In this document: positions 29,386 through 37,311 of the stretch, piece by piece
Position numbering within the stretch: the stretch's first letter is position 1
How the letters are laid out: each line of letters begins with the position of its first letter
DNA from: Streptomyces sp. TBY4
Lineage (GTDB): Bacteria; Actinomycetota; Actinomycetes; Streptomycetales; Streptomycetaceae
Length of the DNA stretch: 64,000 nucleotides
Direction: 5' to 3'
NCBI RefSeq assembly: GCF_024213195.1
Contig: NZ_JANAVF010000001.1
Coordinates: forward strand, 849,151 to 913,150
Program-made: the position numbers and the translations under genes
Notes under the pieces: model-generated
What the model was told of the DNA's origin: nothing
The model's input: the letters and a program-made list of their open reading frames with translations, nothing else
The model's database searches: none

Positions 29386-30470
29386 CGGGCGCTCCCGAGA
29401 GCGGTCAGGGGGTCTACGGCGGTGATCCGCCGGATGGACAGGGCGGCGCCCAGCGCGCCGAGCGCGATCATGACGGCGGCCGGTACCAGCACGGTGGCGG
29501 CGTCGAGCACGAAGGGCACGTCCCCGCCGCTGATCAGGGCTCCGAACCCGGCCGCGAGCGCGGTGCCCGCGCCGGTGCCGAGCGCCAGCATCACCACGGC
29601 CTGCCCGAGGGCGTCCTTGAGGAGGTACGGGGTGGAGGCACCCAGTGCCTTCAGCACGGCGATGTCCCCGCTGCGCTGGATGGTCCACACCGTGAAGAAG
29701 GCTCCTATGACCAGGGCCGAGATGGCGAAGAGGAACCCGCGCATCAGCTGGAGCGAGCCGTTCTCCGAGGTGTAGGAGCCGATCGCGCTCAGCGCCTCGT
29801 CGACCGTCTGCGCCGTGGTTCCGGTGGCCTTGTCGCCGGCCGCCCAGTCGACGCCCTTGCCGTCCAGGGCCACGACGGTGGCGAGGGTGTCGATCGAGGT
29901 GCCGGGGTTCCCGACGCGCTGCCAGTCGTTGAGGTCCATCCAGACGACCGGGGTGTGGCTGTAGGCGGCGGTGCCGGAGACCGCGGCCACGGTCAGCTCC
30001 ACCTGGCCGATCCTCAGCTTCGACCCGGCGGTCAGCCCGCCGAGCTCCTTGGCGGCCTTCTCCGTGAGGACCACCCGGCCCTGGGCGAGCCCGCTGCCCG
30101 CGGGCGCGAGGGGGCCCGCCGGGTCCACCCCGAAGACGGACACGCCCGCCGTGCGCTCACCCGAGACCACATTGGTGGTGCGGATGCCCAGCGGCTGCGC
30201 CGAGGTCACCCCGGGCTGCTCCCGCCAGGCCAGCCAGGCCTTCTCGGGGACCTGCGAGTTGGTGAAGGAGACCTTCTGGTCCCCGGCGGGCGCGGCGAAC
30301 GCGAGGCGGCTGGTGGCGGGCAGGCCGGTGATGGCCGAGATGTTCTCCCGGGCCAGGCCCGCGGTGAGCCCGGACAGCAGGCCGACCAGCAGCGTGATCA
30401 GCAGTACGACCGAACCCATCAGGGCGAAGCGGCCCTTGGCGAACCGTAGATCTCTCCATGCGACGAACAT
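29382..30470 (-). CDS. FtsX-like ABC permease
   Basis: A 362-residue permease of the MacB/FtsX type: one helix near the start (about 20-40), a large exported domain of about 200 residues, then three C-terminal helices ending R-R-I-T-A-V-D-P-L-T-A-L. The start MFVAWRDLRFAKGRF is characteristic. It is transcribed first, before its ATPase, and diverges from a NarL-type two-component system. The substrate is unknown. Confidence 0.85.
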   Translation of the reverse strand: MFVAWRDLRFAKGRFALMGSVVLLITLLVGLLSGLTAGLARENISAITGLPATSRLAFAAPAGDQKVSFTNSQVPEKAWLAWREQPGVTSAQPLGIRTTNVVSGERTAGVSVFGVDPAGPLAPAGSGLAQGRVVLTEKAAKELGGLTAGSKLRIGQVELTVAAVSGTAAYSHTPVVWMDLNDWQRVGNPGTSIDTLATVVALDGKGVDWAAGDKATGTTAQTVDEALSAIGSYTSENGSLQLMRGFLFAISALVIGAFFTVWTIQRSGDIAVLKALGASTPYLLKDALGQAVVMLALGTGAGTALAAGFGALISGGDVPFVLDAATVLVPAAVMIALGALGAALSIRRITAVDPLTALGSAR

Positions 30471-30604
30471 GTTCCCCACCTTGGTCTTCCGCGTGGACAC
30501 AAGGCATCGCGCCACAGTAGAGATCCTCGTATCGAAGGACGCACCAAGACATCAATCCTTTGGTTGACCGGAGCCCCCGGACCCGGACTTACGCTGGTCA
30601 GGCC

Positions 30605-31825
30605 ATGACTCCCCTCCTCCCACCCCCCGCGCCCGGCGGCCCCGGCGTCCGGCCCCTCACCCCCGTCTCGCGCGTCCTGCGGCTGTGCCTGCACGCGCTG
30701 CTCTTCGGCCTGCTCGCCCTCGCCGCCGGGCGGGCCGTCGCCGACTCCGCGCCGCAGGCGGGCTGGGTGGTCGCGGCCTGCGCGCTGCTGGCCGCCGTGT
30801 ACCTCGCGGGCGTACGGGCCCCCGCCGTGCACAGCTCCGCGCGTGCCGGGGCGGTGTGGCTGGCCGGACTGTGCGCCGCCTGGGCCGCGCTGCTGATGGT
30901 GTCCCCCGACGGGCTGTGGATCGCCTTCCCGCTGTACTTCCTGGAGCTGCACCTGCTGCGGCTGCGCTGGGGCGTGGCGGCCGTCGCGGCGACGGCCGCC
31001 GCGGCGATCGGCGGCTTCCTCGCGCACAGCAGCGCGGTGACCCCGGGGGCCTTCCTCGGACCGCTGCTGGGCGGCGCCGTGGCGGTGGCGACCGTACTGG
31101 GCTACCAGGCGCTGTACCGGGAGAGCGAGCGGCGCCGCGAGCTGATCGAGGAGCTCATCACGACCCGGGCCGAGCTGGCGGCCGCCGAGCGGAGCGCCGG
31201 GATCCTGGCGGAGCGGGAGCGGCTCGCCCGGGAGATCCACGACACCCTGGCGCAGGGCCTGTCCTCCATCCAGCTCCTCCTGCGGGCCGCCGAGCGGAGC
31301 CTGCCCGAGGACTCGGCGGCCCTCGCGCACATCGGCCGGGCCCGGGAGGCCGCCCAGGAGAACCTCGCCGAGGCACGGCGCTTCGTACGGGCCCTCACGC
31401 CTCCGGACCTGGAGCACGGGTCGCTGCCGGCCGCGCTGGAACGCCTCTGCACCGGGGCTCCGGGCCCCCGGGTCCGCTTCTCCCTGAGCGGCACCCCGCG
31501 CCCCCTCCCCACCCCCTACGAGGTGGCGCTGCTGCGGATCGCGCAGTCGGCGCTGGCCAATGTGGTGCGGCACGCGGGGGCCGGGCGCGCCGAGATCACC
31601 CTGACCTTCATGGACTCCTCGGTGACCCTGGACATCGTCGACGACGGCAAGGGCTTCGATCCCTGCGCGGCCCCCTCCGCCCCCTCCGGCGAGGGAGGCT
31701 TCGGACTGCCGGCGATGCGTTCGCGGGCCGAGTCCCTCAGCGGCCTGTTCACGGTCGAGTCCGCCCCGGGCCAGGGCACCGCCGTGGCCGTCACCCTTCC
31801 CCTGCCCGCGGAGGCCCTGTCATGA
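30605..31825 (+). CDS. NarL-type sensor histidine kinase
   Basis: A 406-residue kinase with five or six N-terminal membrane helices (about residues 20-165), a short coiled segment, the HisKA_3 H box L-A-R-E-I-H-D-T-L-A-Q-G, and an ATPase domain with V-D-D-G-K-G-F and G-F-G-L-P-A-M. It resembles the DesK/LiaS group, which senses membrane state. The ATG at 30605 has no obvious ribosome-binding site. It overlaps the response-regulator gene by four bases. Confidence 0.88.
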   Translation: MTPLLPPPAPGGPGVRPLTPVSRVLRLCLHALLFGLLALAAGRAVADSAPQAGWVVAACALLAAVYLAGVRAPAVHSSARAGAVWLAGLCAAWAALLMVSPDGLWIAFPLYFLELHLLRLRWGVAAVAATAAAAIGGFLAHSSAVTPGAFLGPLLGGAVAVATVLGYQALYRESERRRELIEELITTRAELAAAERSAGILAERERLAREIHDTLAQGLSSIQLLLRAAERSLPEDSAALAHIGRAREAAQENLAEARRFVRALTPPDLEHGSLPAALERLCTGAPGPRVRFSLSGTPRPLPTPYEVALLRIAQSALANVVRHAGAGRAEITLTFMDSSVTLDIVDDGKGFDPCAAPSAPSGEGGFGLPAMRSRAESLSGLFTVESAPGQGTAVAVTLPLPAEALS

Positions 31826-32457
31826 CGATCCGGCTGCTCCTCGCCGACGACCACCCGGTGGTCCGGGCCGGGCTGCGCGCGGTGCTGGACACGGAGCCGG
31901 ACTTCGAGGTGGTGGCGGAGGCGGCGACGGCGGAACGGGCCGTGGAGCTGGCCGGCTCCGCCGGGGTCGACGTGGTCCTGATGGACCTCCAGTTCGGCCC
32001 GGGCGGTGGCATGCACGGCTCGGCGGCCACGGCCCTGATCACGGCCGGGTCCCCGTCCCCGAGGGTGCTGGTCCTGACCACGTACGACACGGACGCGGAC
32101 ATCCTGGCGGCGGTGGAGGCGGGCGCCTCGGGCTACCTCCTCAAGGACGCCCCGCCGGAGGAGCTGGCGGCGGCGGTCCGCACCGCGGCGGCCGGCCAGT
32201 CCGCACTGGCCCCGGCGGTGGCCCTGCGCCTGATGGACCGCATGCGCACTCCGGCGGAGGCCCTGACCAAGCGCGAACTGGAGGTCCTCCAGCTGGTCGC
32301 GGACGGCCTGTCGAACCAGCAGATCTCCAAACAGCTCTTCCTGAGCCAGGCCACGGTCAAGTCCCACCTGGTCCACATCTACGCAAAACTCGGCGTCGAC
32401 TCCCGCACCTCGGCGGTGGCCGCGGCCGCGACGCGGCGCTTGATCCGGACGCCGTAG
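31822..32457 (+). CDS. NarL/LuxR-family response regulator
   Basis: A 211-residue regulator: receiver with D9-D10 and phospho-acceptor Asp in V-V-L-M-D-L-Q-F (about residue 53), Lys in L-L-K-D-A, and a C-terminal LuxR helix-turn-helix with L-T-K-R-E-L-E-V-L and S-Q-A-T-V-K-S-H-L. Its ATG overlaps the kinase stop and a GGAGG lies inside the kinase gene. With the kinase it probably controls the divergent ABC exporter. Confidence 0.92.
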   Translation: MTIRLLLADDHPVVRAGLRAVLDTEPDFEVVAEAATAERAVELAGSAGVDVVLMDLQFGPGGGMHGSAATALITAGSPSPRVLVLTTYDTDADILAAVEAGASGYLLKDAPPEELAAAVRTAAAGQSALAPAVALRLMDRMRTPAEALTKRELEVLQLVADGLSNQQISKQLFLSQATVKSHLVHIYAKLGVDSRTSAVAAAATRRLIRTP

Positions 32458-32471
32458 ATCCAGCCCCGCCA

Positions 32472-32498
32472 AATCCAGCCCCGCCGGCGTTTGAGGCG
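32472..32498. repeat. Dispersed streptomycete repeat, copy 1
   Basis: A 27-bp element beginning AATCCAGCCCCGCCGGCG and ending TTTGAGGCG. A partial copy (ATCCAGCCCCGCC) lies immediately upstream, from the stop codon of the response regulator. A second full copy with one base change lies at 47234-47260. This kind of short GC-rich element recurs after genes in Streptomyces. Confidence 0.75.
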
Positions 32499-32608
32499 AT
32501 CTTTGACGGGTCCGGGCAGCGCCCGGGGAACGGTGGAAGGGCGGGTAGGGGACTTCGCCCCGCAGGGCCCCCACCCGCACCAGCCGGGGCCCGGGGGGCC
32601 GGCCCCCG

Positions 32609-34096
32609 CTAGGCCACCCAGTACGGCCGGTCAACCGCCGAAGGCAGCGGCACGCCCCCGTGGAAGGCCTCCGCCAGCCTCCGTACGCCCTCGTCCAGCC
32701 GGTCCGCCGCCAGCGAGTACGGAATCCGCAGCCGGTGCTCGAAGGTCCCCGGGTCCACCCCGAACCGCGCGCCCCGCCCGATGTTGACCCCGGCCGCCGC
32801 CGCCCGGTCGGCCAGCGCGGAGCTGACCGGCTCCCCGAGGTCCACCCAGAGCGAGAGCCCGCCCGGCGGCACCTGCCAGGACCACTCCGGCGTGTGCCGC
32901 TCCAGCGAAGCGATCAGCGCAGCCCGCTGCCCGCGCAACCGCTCCAGCCGCGCCGGCAGGGTCCGCTCCAGCCCTTCCAGCAGCGGGAGCGCCACCAGCT
33001 GGTCGAGGACCGAGCCGGTCATGTCGGTCGCCACCCGTACCGCCGTCAGCTCCGTGATCATCTTGGCGGTGGCCCGGATCCAGCCGACCCGCAGCCCGCC
33101 CCAGTGGGTCTTGCTCAGCGAGCCGATCGTCACCACGTGATCGGCCCCGCCCTTCGGCGCGAGCGAGGCCAGCGGCGCGGGCGCCGGCACGTCGAGCGCG
33201 ATGTCGGCGATGGTCTCGTCGACCACCAGCCAGGTCCCGGTCCGCCGGGTCGCCGCCAGCAGCCGCAGCCGCTGCTCCTCCGGCATCAGCGCACCCGTCG
33301 GGTTGTGGAAGTCGGGGATCACGAAGGCGAGCCTCGGCACGGTCTGGCGCAGCGCGGACTCGGCGATCTCCAGGTCCCAGCCCGCGTCGGAGACGGCGAT
33401 CGACCCGGTGCGCAGCCGCGCGTGGCGCAGCGCGTCCAGGGCGTTGGCGTAGGTCGGGTTCTCGGTCATCACCCGGTCCCCGGGCCGGCACAGCAGGCTC
33501 ACCACCAGGGCGAACGCCTGCTGCGCGCCCGCCGTGACGAGGATCTGCTCCGGGCGGGTCGCGAGTCCCCGCCGGGTGAACCGCTCGGCGACGGCGGTCC
33601 GCAGGTCGGGCAGCCCGAAGGGGTGGTAGCCGGGGGTGCGGGCGAGGGCCGGGAGCCGGGGCGCGGCCCAGGCCAGGGCGTCGGTGAGGCTGTCCTCGGG
33701 GGCGCCCATGGCGGCGATGGCGAGGTCGATGCCGGGGTCGCCGTCGGCGCTGTAACCGCCGGCGCCCACGAGGGCGTGCGCGCCGACCGGGCGGTGGCCT
33801 TCGGGGAGCTCGGTCCAGGTTCCGGAACCGCGGCGGCTGCGGACGTAGCCGCTCTCGCGCAGGAGGTCGTAGGCGCCGGTGACGGTGGCCCGGCTGGCGC
33901 CGACCGCTTCGGCGAGTTCCCGTTCGGCGGGCAGGCGCACGTGCAGGGCGATCCGGCCGTCGAGGATCAGGGTGCGGAGGGCGTCGGCCAGGGCCCGGTA
34001 GCCGGGGCGGGCCAGTACCTCCGCCGGGAGCAGGGCCGCGAGCTGGCGGCTGCCGATCGTCCTGTCCGCCGTCTGGACCACTCGCCCGTTTGCCAT
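32609..34096 (-). CDS. MocR-type regulator (GntR HTH plus aminotransferase domain)
   Basis: A 495-residue protein: an N-terminal GntR winged helix (about residues 25-95; L-P-A-E-R-E-L-A-E-A-V-G-A-S-R-A-T-V) joined to a fold-type I aminotransferase domain. N-P-T-Y-A-N, F-H-N-P-T-G and the PLP-binding Lys in S-L-S-K-T-H are present. MocR regulators sense PLP or amino acids. The start at 34096 follows GGGGGAGGTTGGC. Repeats of ATTGGC lie just upstream, probably its own operator. No obvious target enzyme gene is adjacent; the divergent gene is a MobA-like nucleotidyltransferase. Confidence 0.88.
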   Translation of the reverse strand: MANGRVVQTADRTIGSRQLAALLPAEVLARPGYRALADALRTLILDGRIALHVRLPAERELAEAVGASRATVTGAYDLLRESGYVRSRRGSGTWTELPEGHRPVGAHALVGAGGYSADGDPGIDLAIAAMGAPEDSLTDALAWAAPRLPALARTPGYHPFGLPDLRTAVAERFTRRGLATRPEQILVTAGAQQAFALVVSLLCRPGDRVMTENPTYANALDALRHARLRTGSIAVSDAGWDLEIAESALRQTVPRLAFVIPDFHNPTGALMPEEQRLRLLAATRRTGTWLVVDETIADIALDVPAPAPLASLAPKGGADHVVTIGSLSKTHWGGLRVGWIRATAKMITELTAVRVATDMTGSVLDQLVALPLLEGLERTLPARLERLRGQRAALIASLERHTPEWSWQVPPGGLSLWVDLGEPVSSALADRAAAAGVNIGRGARFGVDPGTFEHRLRIPYSLAADRLDEGVRRLAEAFHGGVPLPSAVDRPYWVA

Positions 34097-34110
34097 GCCA
34101 ACCTCCCCCG

Positions 34111-34170
34111 ATTGGCTCTGCCTGCCAGGCCAATCCAGGACCAGACTCGCTGCATTGGCCGCCGATTGGC
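34111..34170. promoter_or_regulatory. ATTGGC repeat cluster, likely MocR operator
   Basis: ATTGGC at 34111-34116, its inverse GCCAAT at 34129-34134, and ATTGGC again at 34154-34159 and 34165-34170. The last two are direct repeats 11 bp apart, one helical turn; the first two form an inverted pair with a 12-bp spacer. Mixed direct and inverted repeats are typical of MocR operators. Confidence 0.6.
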
Positions 34171-34363
34171 AAGGAGATGCCGCAATGTTGACTGGGTTGA
34201 CTGGGTCATCTGGATTGACCGACCGTGACGAACGGGACCTGCTCACCGCCGCCGAGAACCGGATCGCCGAGCCCCTGCGCGTGGGGGCCGCGCTGGCCGC
34301 CGTACTGGCCGCCGCGCGGCCCGCCGTACAGCGCCTCCTGCGGCGGGAGCGAGAATCGGTGAC

Positions 34364-34990
34364 ATGTCACCCCACAGCACCACACCAGCCGATCTCTCCG
34401 CTCCCCCGGTGATCGCCGGTCTGCTCCTCGCGGCCGGCGGCGGCCGCCGCCTGGGCGGCCGCCCGAAGGCCCTCCTGACGTACCGGGGCCGCCCGCTGGT
34501 GGAGAACGCCGTACGGGTCCTGCGCGAGGCCGGCTGCGGCCCGCTGCACGTGGTGCTCGGCGCCTCCGCGGCCGAGGTGCGCGAGCGCGCCGACCTGAGC
34601 GGTTGCGTGGTGACCGAGAACCCGGACTGGGCCGAGGGCATGGGCTCCTCCCTGCGCGTCGGTCTCGCCTCGCTGGCCGGTACGGGCGCCCGCGCGGCCC
34701 TGGTCTCCCTGGTGGACCAGCCGGGCATCGGACCGGAGGCGGTGGCCCGGGTCCGGGCCGCCTACCGCTCCCCGGCGAGCCTGGTGGCGGCGGCGTACGA
34801 GGGCGAGCGCGGGCACCCGGTGCTCTTCGGGGCGGACCGCTGGCCGGACATCGTGGCGACGGCCACGGGCGACAAGGGCGCGCGGGTGCACCTGTCGGCG
34901 CACGCGGACGAGCTCACGCTGGTCGAGTGCGGCGACATCGCGGAGGCCTTCGACATCGACACCCCTCCCGACCTGGCACGACTTGCCTGA
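34364..34990 (+). CDS. MobA-like nucleotidyltransferase (molybdenum cofactor type)
   Basis: A 208-residue protein with the nucleotide-binding start L-L-L-A-A-G-G-G-R-R-L-G-G-R-P-K and the later S-L-V-D-Q-P and G-H-P-V-L-F motifs of the MobA/MocA group. MocA attaches CMP to molybdopterin for enzymes of the xanthine dehydrogenase family. No such dehydrogenase is in the window, but a role in purine oxidation would fit the surrounding pathway; this is inference. The ATG start lacks a strong ribosome-binding site. Confidence 0.8.
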   Translation: MSPHSTTPADLSAPPVIAGLLLAAGGGRRLGGRPKALLTYRGRPLVENAVRVLREAGCGPLHVVLGASAAEVRERADLSGCVVTENPDWAEGMGSSLRVGLASLAGTGARAALVSLVDQPGIGPEAVARVRAAYRSPASLVAAAYEGERGHPVLFGADRWPDIVATATGDKGARVHLSAHADELTLVECGDIAEAFDIDTPPDLARLA

Positions 34991-35071
34991 GCGGGCTGTG
35001 ACCGCGATGGCACTGAGGGCCACCGGGAAGCGGCCGTGAAGCGGAATCTGTCGACTCAGAGAATCTCGACA

Positions 35072-35086
35072 TCAACAAACCATTGA
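35072..35086. promoter_or_regulatory. TCAAC-box operator at aceB
   Basis: TCAACAAACCATTGA, one base away from the TCAAC-N5-GTTGA consensus. It overlaps the -35 element of the candidate aceB promoter, as the same box does at uraD and katA. Confidence 0.65.
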
Positions 35087-35111
35087 ACTTCCACCATGAG
35101 GAAATTACTAT
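35083..35111 (+). promoter_or_regulatory. Candidate aceB promoter
   Basis: TTGAAC (35083-35088), spacer of 17 and TACTAT (35106-35111). The spacer contains a degenerate TTCC box (TTCCACCATGAGGAA, 35089-35103). The leader would be about 135 bases and includes an 8-bp hairpin at 35180-35198. Confidence 0.65.
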
Positions 35112-35252
35112 CCACTGGTCAGAAGCGCCCTGAACCCCCAGACGGCGCCCGCGACCGTATCCCGGAACTCTCCACACCCGACGGCACTGCGTGCCGTCCA
35201 GCGCGAGCATTCCCCGCGGCCGCCAGGCACCGCCGCTGAAGGAGTGACAGAT

Positions 35253-36869
35253 ATGTCCGCACCAGCGCCGTCGCTGGCCATCGTCGACGCCGAGCCCCTG
35301 CCCCGGCAGGACGAGGTCCTCACCGACGCGGCTCTCGCCTTCGTGGCCGAGCTCCACCGGCGGTTCGCCCCCCGCCGTGCCGAGCTCCTCGCCCGCCGCG
35401 CCGCGCGGCGCGCCGAGATCGCCCGCACCTCCACGCTCGACTTCCTCCCGGACACCGCACAGGTCCGCGAGGGCGACTGGAAGGTTGCGCCGGCCCCGGC
35501 CGCGCTGAACGACCGCCGTGTGGAGATCACCGGTCCGACGGACCGCAAGATGACCATCAACGCCCTGAACTCGGGCGCCAAGGTCTGGCTCGCCGACTTC
35601 GAGGACGCCTCGGCTCCCACCTGGGAGAACGTGGTCCTCGGCCAGCTCAACCTGATCGACGCCTACGAGCGCCGCATCGACTTCACCGACTCCCGCACGG
35701 GCAAGTCGTACGCCCTCAAGCCCGCCGAGGAGCTCGCGACCGTCGTGATGCGCCCCCGCGGCTGGCACCTGGAGGAGCGCCACCTGAGCTTCGAGGGCGG
35801 CCCGGCCTCCGGCTCGCTCGTCGACTTCGGCCTCTACTTCTTCCACAACGCCAAGCGTCTGATCGACCTCGGCAAGGGCCCGTACTTCTACCTCCCGAAG
35901 ACGGAATCCCACCTGGAGGCGCGCCTCTGGAACGAGATCTTCGTCTTCGCCCAGGACTACGTCGGCATCCCGCAGGGCACCGTCCGCGCGACCGTCCTGA
36001 TCGAGACGATCACGGCCGCGTACGAGATGGACGAGATCCTCTTCGAGCTGCGCGACCACGCGGCGGGCCTGAACGCCGGCCGCTGGGACTACCTCTTCTC
36101 CATCGTCAAGAACTTCCGTGACGGCGGCGAGAAGTTCGTCCTGCCGGACCGCAACGCGGTGACGATGACCGCCCCCTTCATGCGGGCGTACACCGAGCTC
36201 CTCGTCAAGACCTGCCACAAGCGCGGCGCGCACGCCATCGGCGGCATGGCGGCCTTCATCCCGTCCCGCAAGGACGCCGAGGTCAACAAGGTCGCCTTCG
36301 AGAAGGTCAAGGCCGACAAGGACCGCGAGGCCGGCGACGGCTTCGACGGCTCCTGGGTCGCCCACCCCGACCTGGTCCCGATCGCGATGGCCTCCTTCGA
36401 CGCCGTCCTGGGCGAGAAGCCCAACCAGAAGGACCGCCTCCGCGAGGACGTCTCCGTCGCCGCCGGCGAGCTCATCGCGATCGACTCCCTCGACGCGAAG
36501 CCCACCTACGACGGCCTGCGCAACGCCGTCCAGGTCGGCATCCGCTACATCGAGGCCTGGCTCCGCGGCCTCGGCGCCGTCGGCATCTTCGGCCTGATGG
36601 AGGACGCGGCCACCGCCGAGATCTCCCGCTCGCAGATCTGGCAGTGGATCAACGCCGGCGTGGTCTTCGAGAACGGCAAGCTCGCCACCGCCGACCTCGC
36701 CCGCGAGGTCGCGGCCGCCGAACTCGCCGCGATCCGCGCCGAGGTCGGCGAGGAGGCCTTCACCTCCGGCAAGTGGCAGCAGGCCCACGACCTCCTCCTC
36801 CAGGTCTCCCTGGACGCGGACTACGCGGACTTCCTCACCCTCCCCGCGTACGACCAGCTCATCGGCTGA
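35253..36869 (+). CDS. aceB: Malate synthase A
   Basis: A 538-residue enzyme of the malate synthase A class: N-terminal N-D-R-R-V-E-I-T-G-P, catalytic core M-R-P-R-G-W-H-L-E-E-R-H, the metal-binding G-T-V-R-A-T-V-L-I-E-T segment, and A-D-F-E-D-A-S-A-P-T-W. It condenses glyoxylate with acetyl-CoA to malate, here probably using glyoxylate from allantoin. ATG at 35253 has GGAG eight bases upstream; GTG at 35244 overlaps that site and is rejected. The promoter carries both operator types of the purine cluster although the gene is alone. Confidence 0.93.
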   Translation: MSAPAPSLAIVDAEPLPRQDEVLTDAALAFVAELHRRFAPRRAELLARRAARRAEIARTSTLDFLPDTAQVREGDWKVAPAPAALNDRRVEITGPTDRKMTINALNSGAKVWLADFEDASAPTWENVVLGQLNLIDAYERRIDFTDSRTGKSYALKPAEELATVVMRPRGWHLEERHLSFEGGPASGSLVDFGLYFFHNAKRLIDLGKGPYFYLPKTESHLEARLWNEIFVFAQDYVGIPQGTVRATVLIETITAAYEMDEILFELRDHAAGLNAGRWDYLFSIVKNFRDGGEKFVLPDRNAVTMTAPFMRAYTELLVKTCHKRGAHAIGGMAAFIPSRKDAEVNKVAFEKVKADKDREAGDGFDGSWVAHPDLVPIAMASFDAVLGEKPNQKDRLREDVSVAAGELIAIDSLDAKPTYDGLRNAVQVGIRYIEAWLRGLGAVGIFGLMEDAATAEISRSQIWQWINAGVVFENGKLATADLAREVAAAELAAIRAEVGEEAFTSGKWQQAHDLLLQVSLDADYADFLTLPAYDQLIG

Positions 36870-37126
36870 CACCCCCTCTTCGGCTGAATCGCACAGCAGC
36901 CGAACACCTCACCTCCGCCCCCGCCGCCTCACCGCGCCGGGGGCGGAGGTGTTTTCGTCCGCACAGGGGCCTGAAATCGGTGTTGTGCGATTCGATCTTT
37001 GGCTAGCCTTGTCGGGCGCTCGTTCCCCTTCCTCGCGAAGGGTGTGGGAGACGCGGTTCTTCGGATGACTTGGTTCCCCGGCTGGGGACTTCCTTGCCAC
37101 TTCCGACTCCTCCAGGAGATGCGCGC

Positions 37127-37261
37127 ATGGAGCCCGTCAAGTACACGTCCCCCCGTCGCACCTGGCCGCGTGACCTCGCCCTCAGCATCGCTGGTGGGCT
37201 GGCCACGGAGCTGGTGCTCTGGGCGGGCCGGATCGCAGCGTCCCTCACCGGACTCCGGTGA
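37127..37261 (+). CDS. Small predicted membrane-associated protein (44 residues)
   Basis: A short frame beginning MEPVKYTSPRRTWPRDL, with CAGGAG eight bases upstream of the ATG. A basic front precedes a single hydrophobic stretch (about residues 18-43), so it could be a tail-anchored peptide. It is followed by the convergent DUF2075 gene 50 bases later. I do not recognise the family with confidence; codon third positions are GC-rich as in real genes. Confidence 0.5.
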   Translation: MEPVKYTSPRRTWPRDLALSIAGGLATELVLWAGRIAASLTGLR

Positions 37262-37311
37262 GGCAGGCGGCGGGCCCTCGCGGCCCGCCGCCCCACCTCG
37301 CCCGCGCGGTG

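Noticed and set aside
34185..34412. A small plus-strand frame upstream of the MobA-like gene
   Set aside because: It overlaps the start of the MobA-like gene by about 50 bases in another frame, begins in a repeat (TTGACTGGG), has no ribosome-binding site and no recognisable family.
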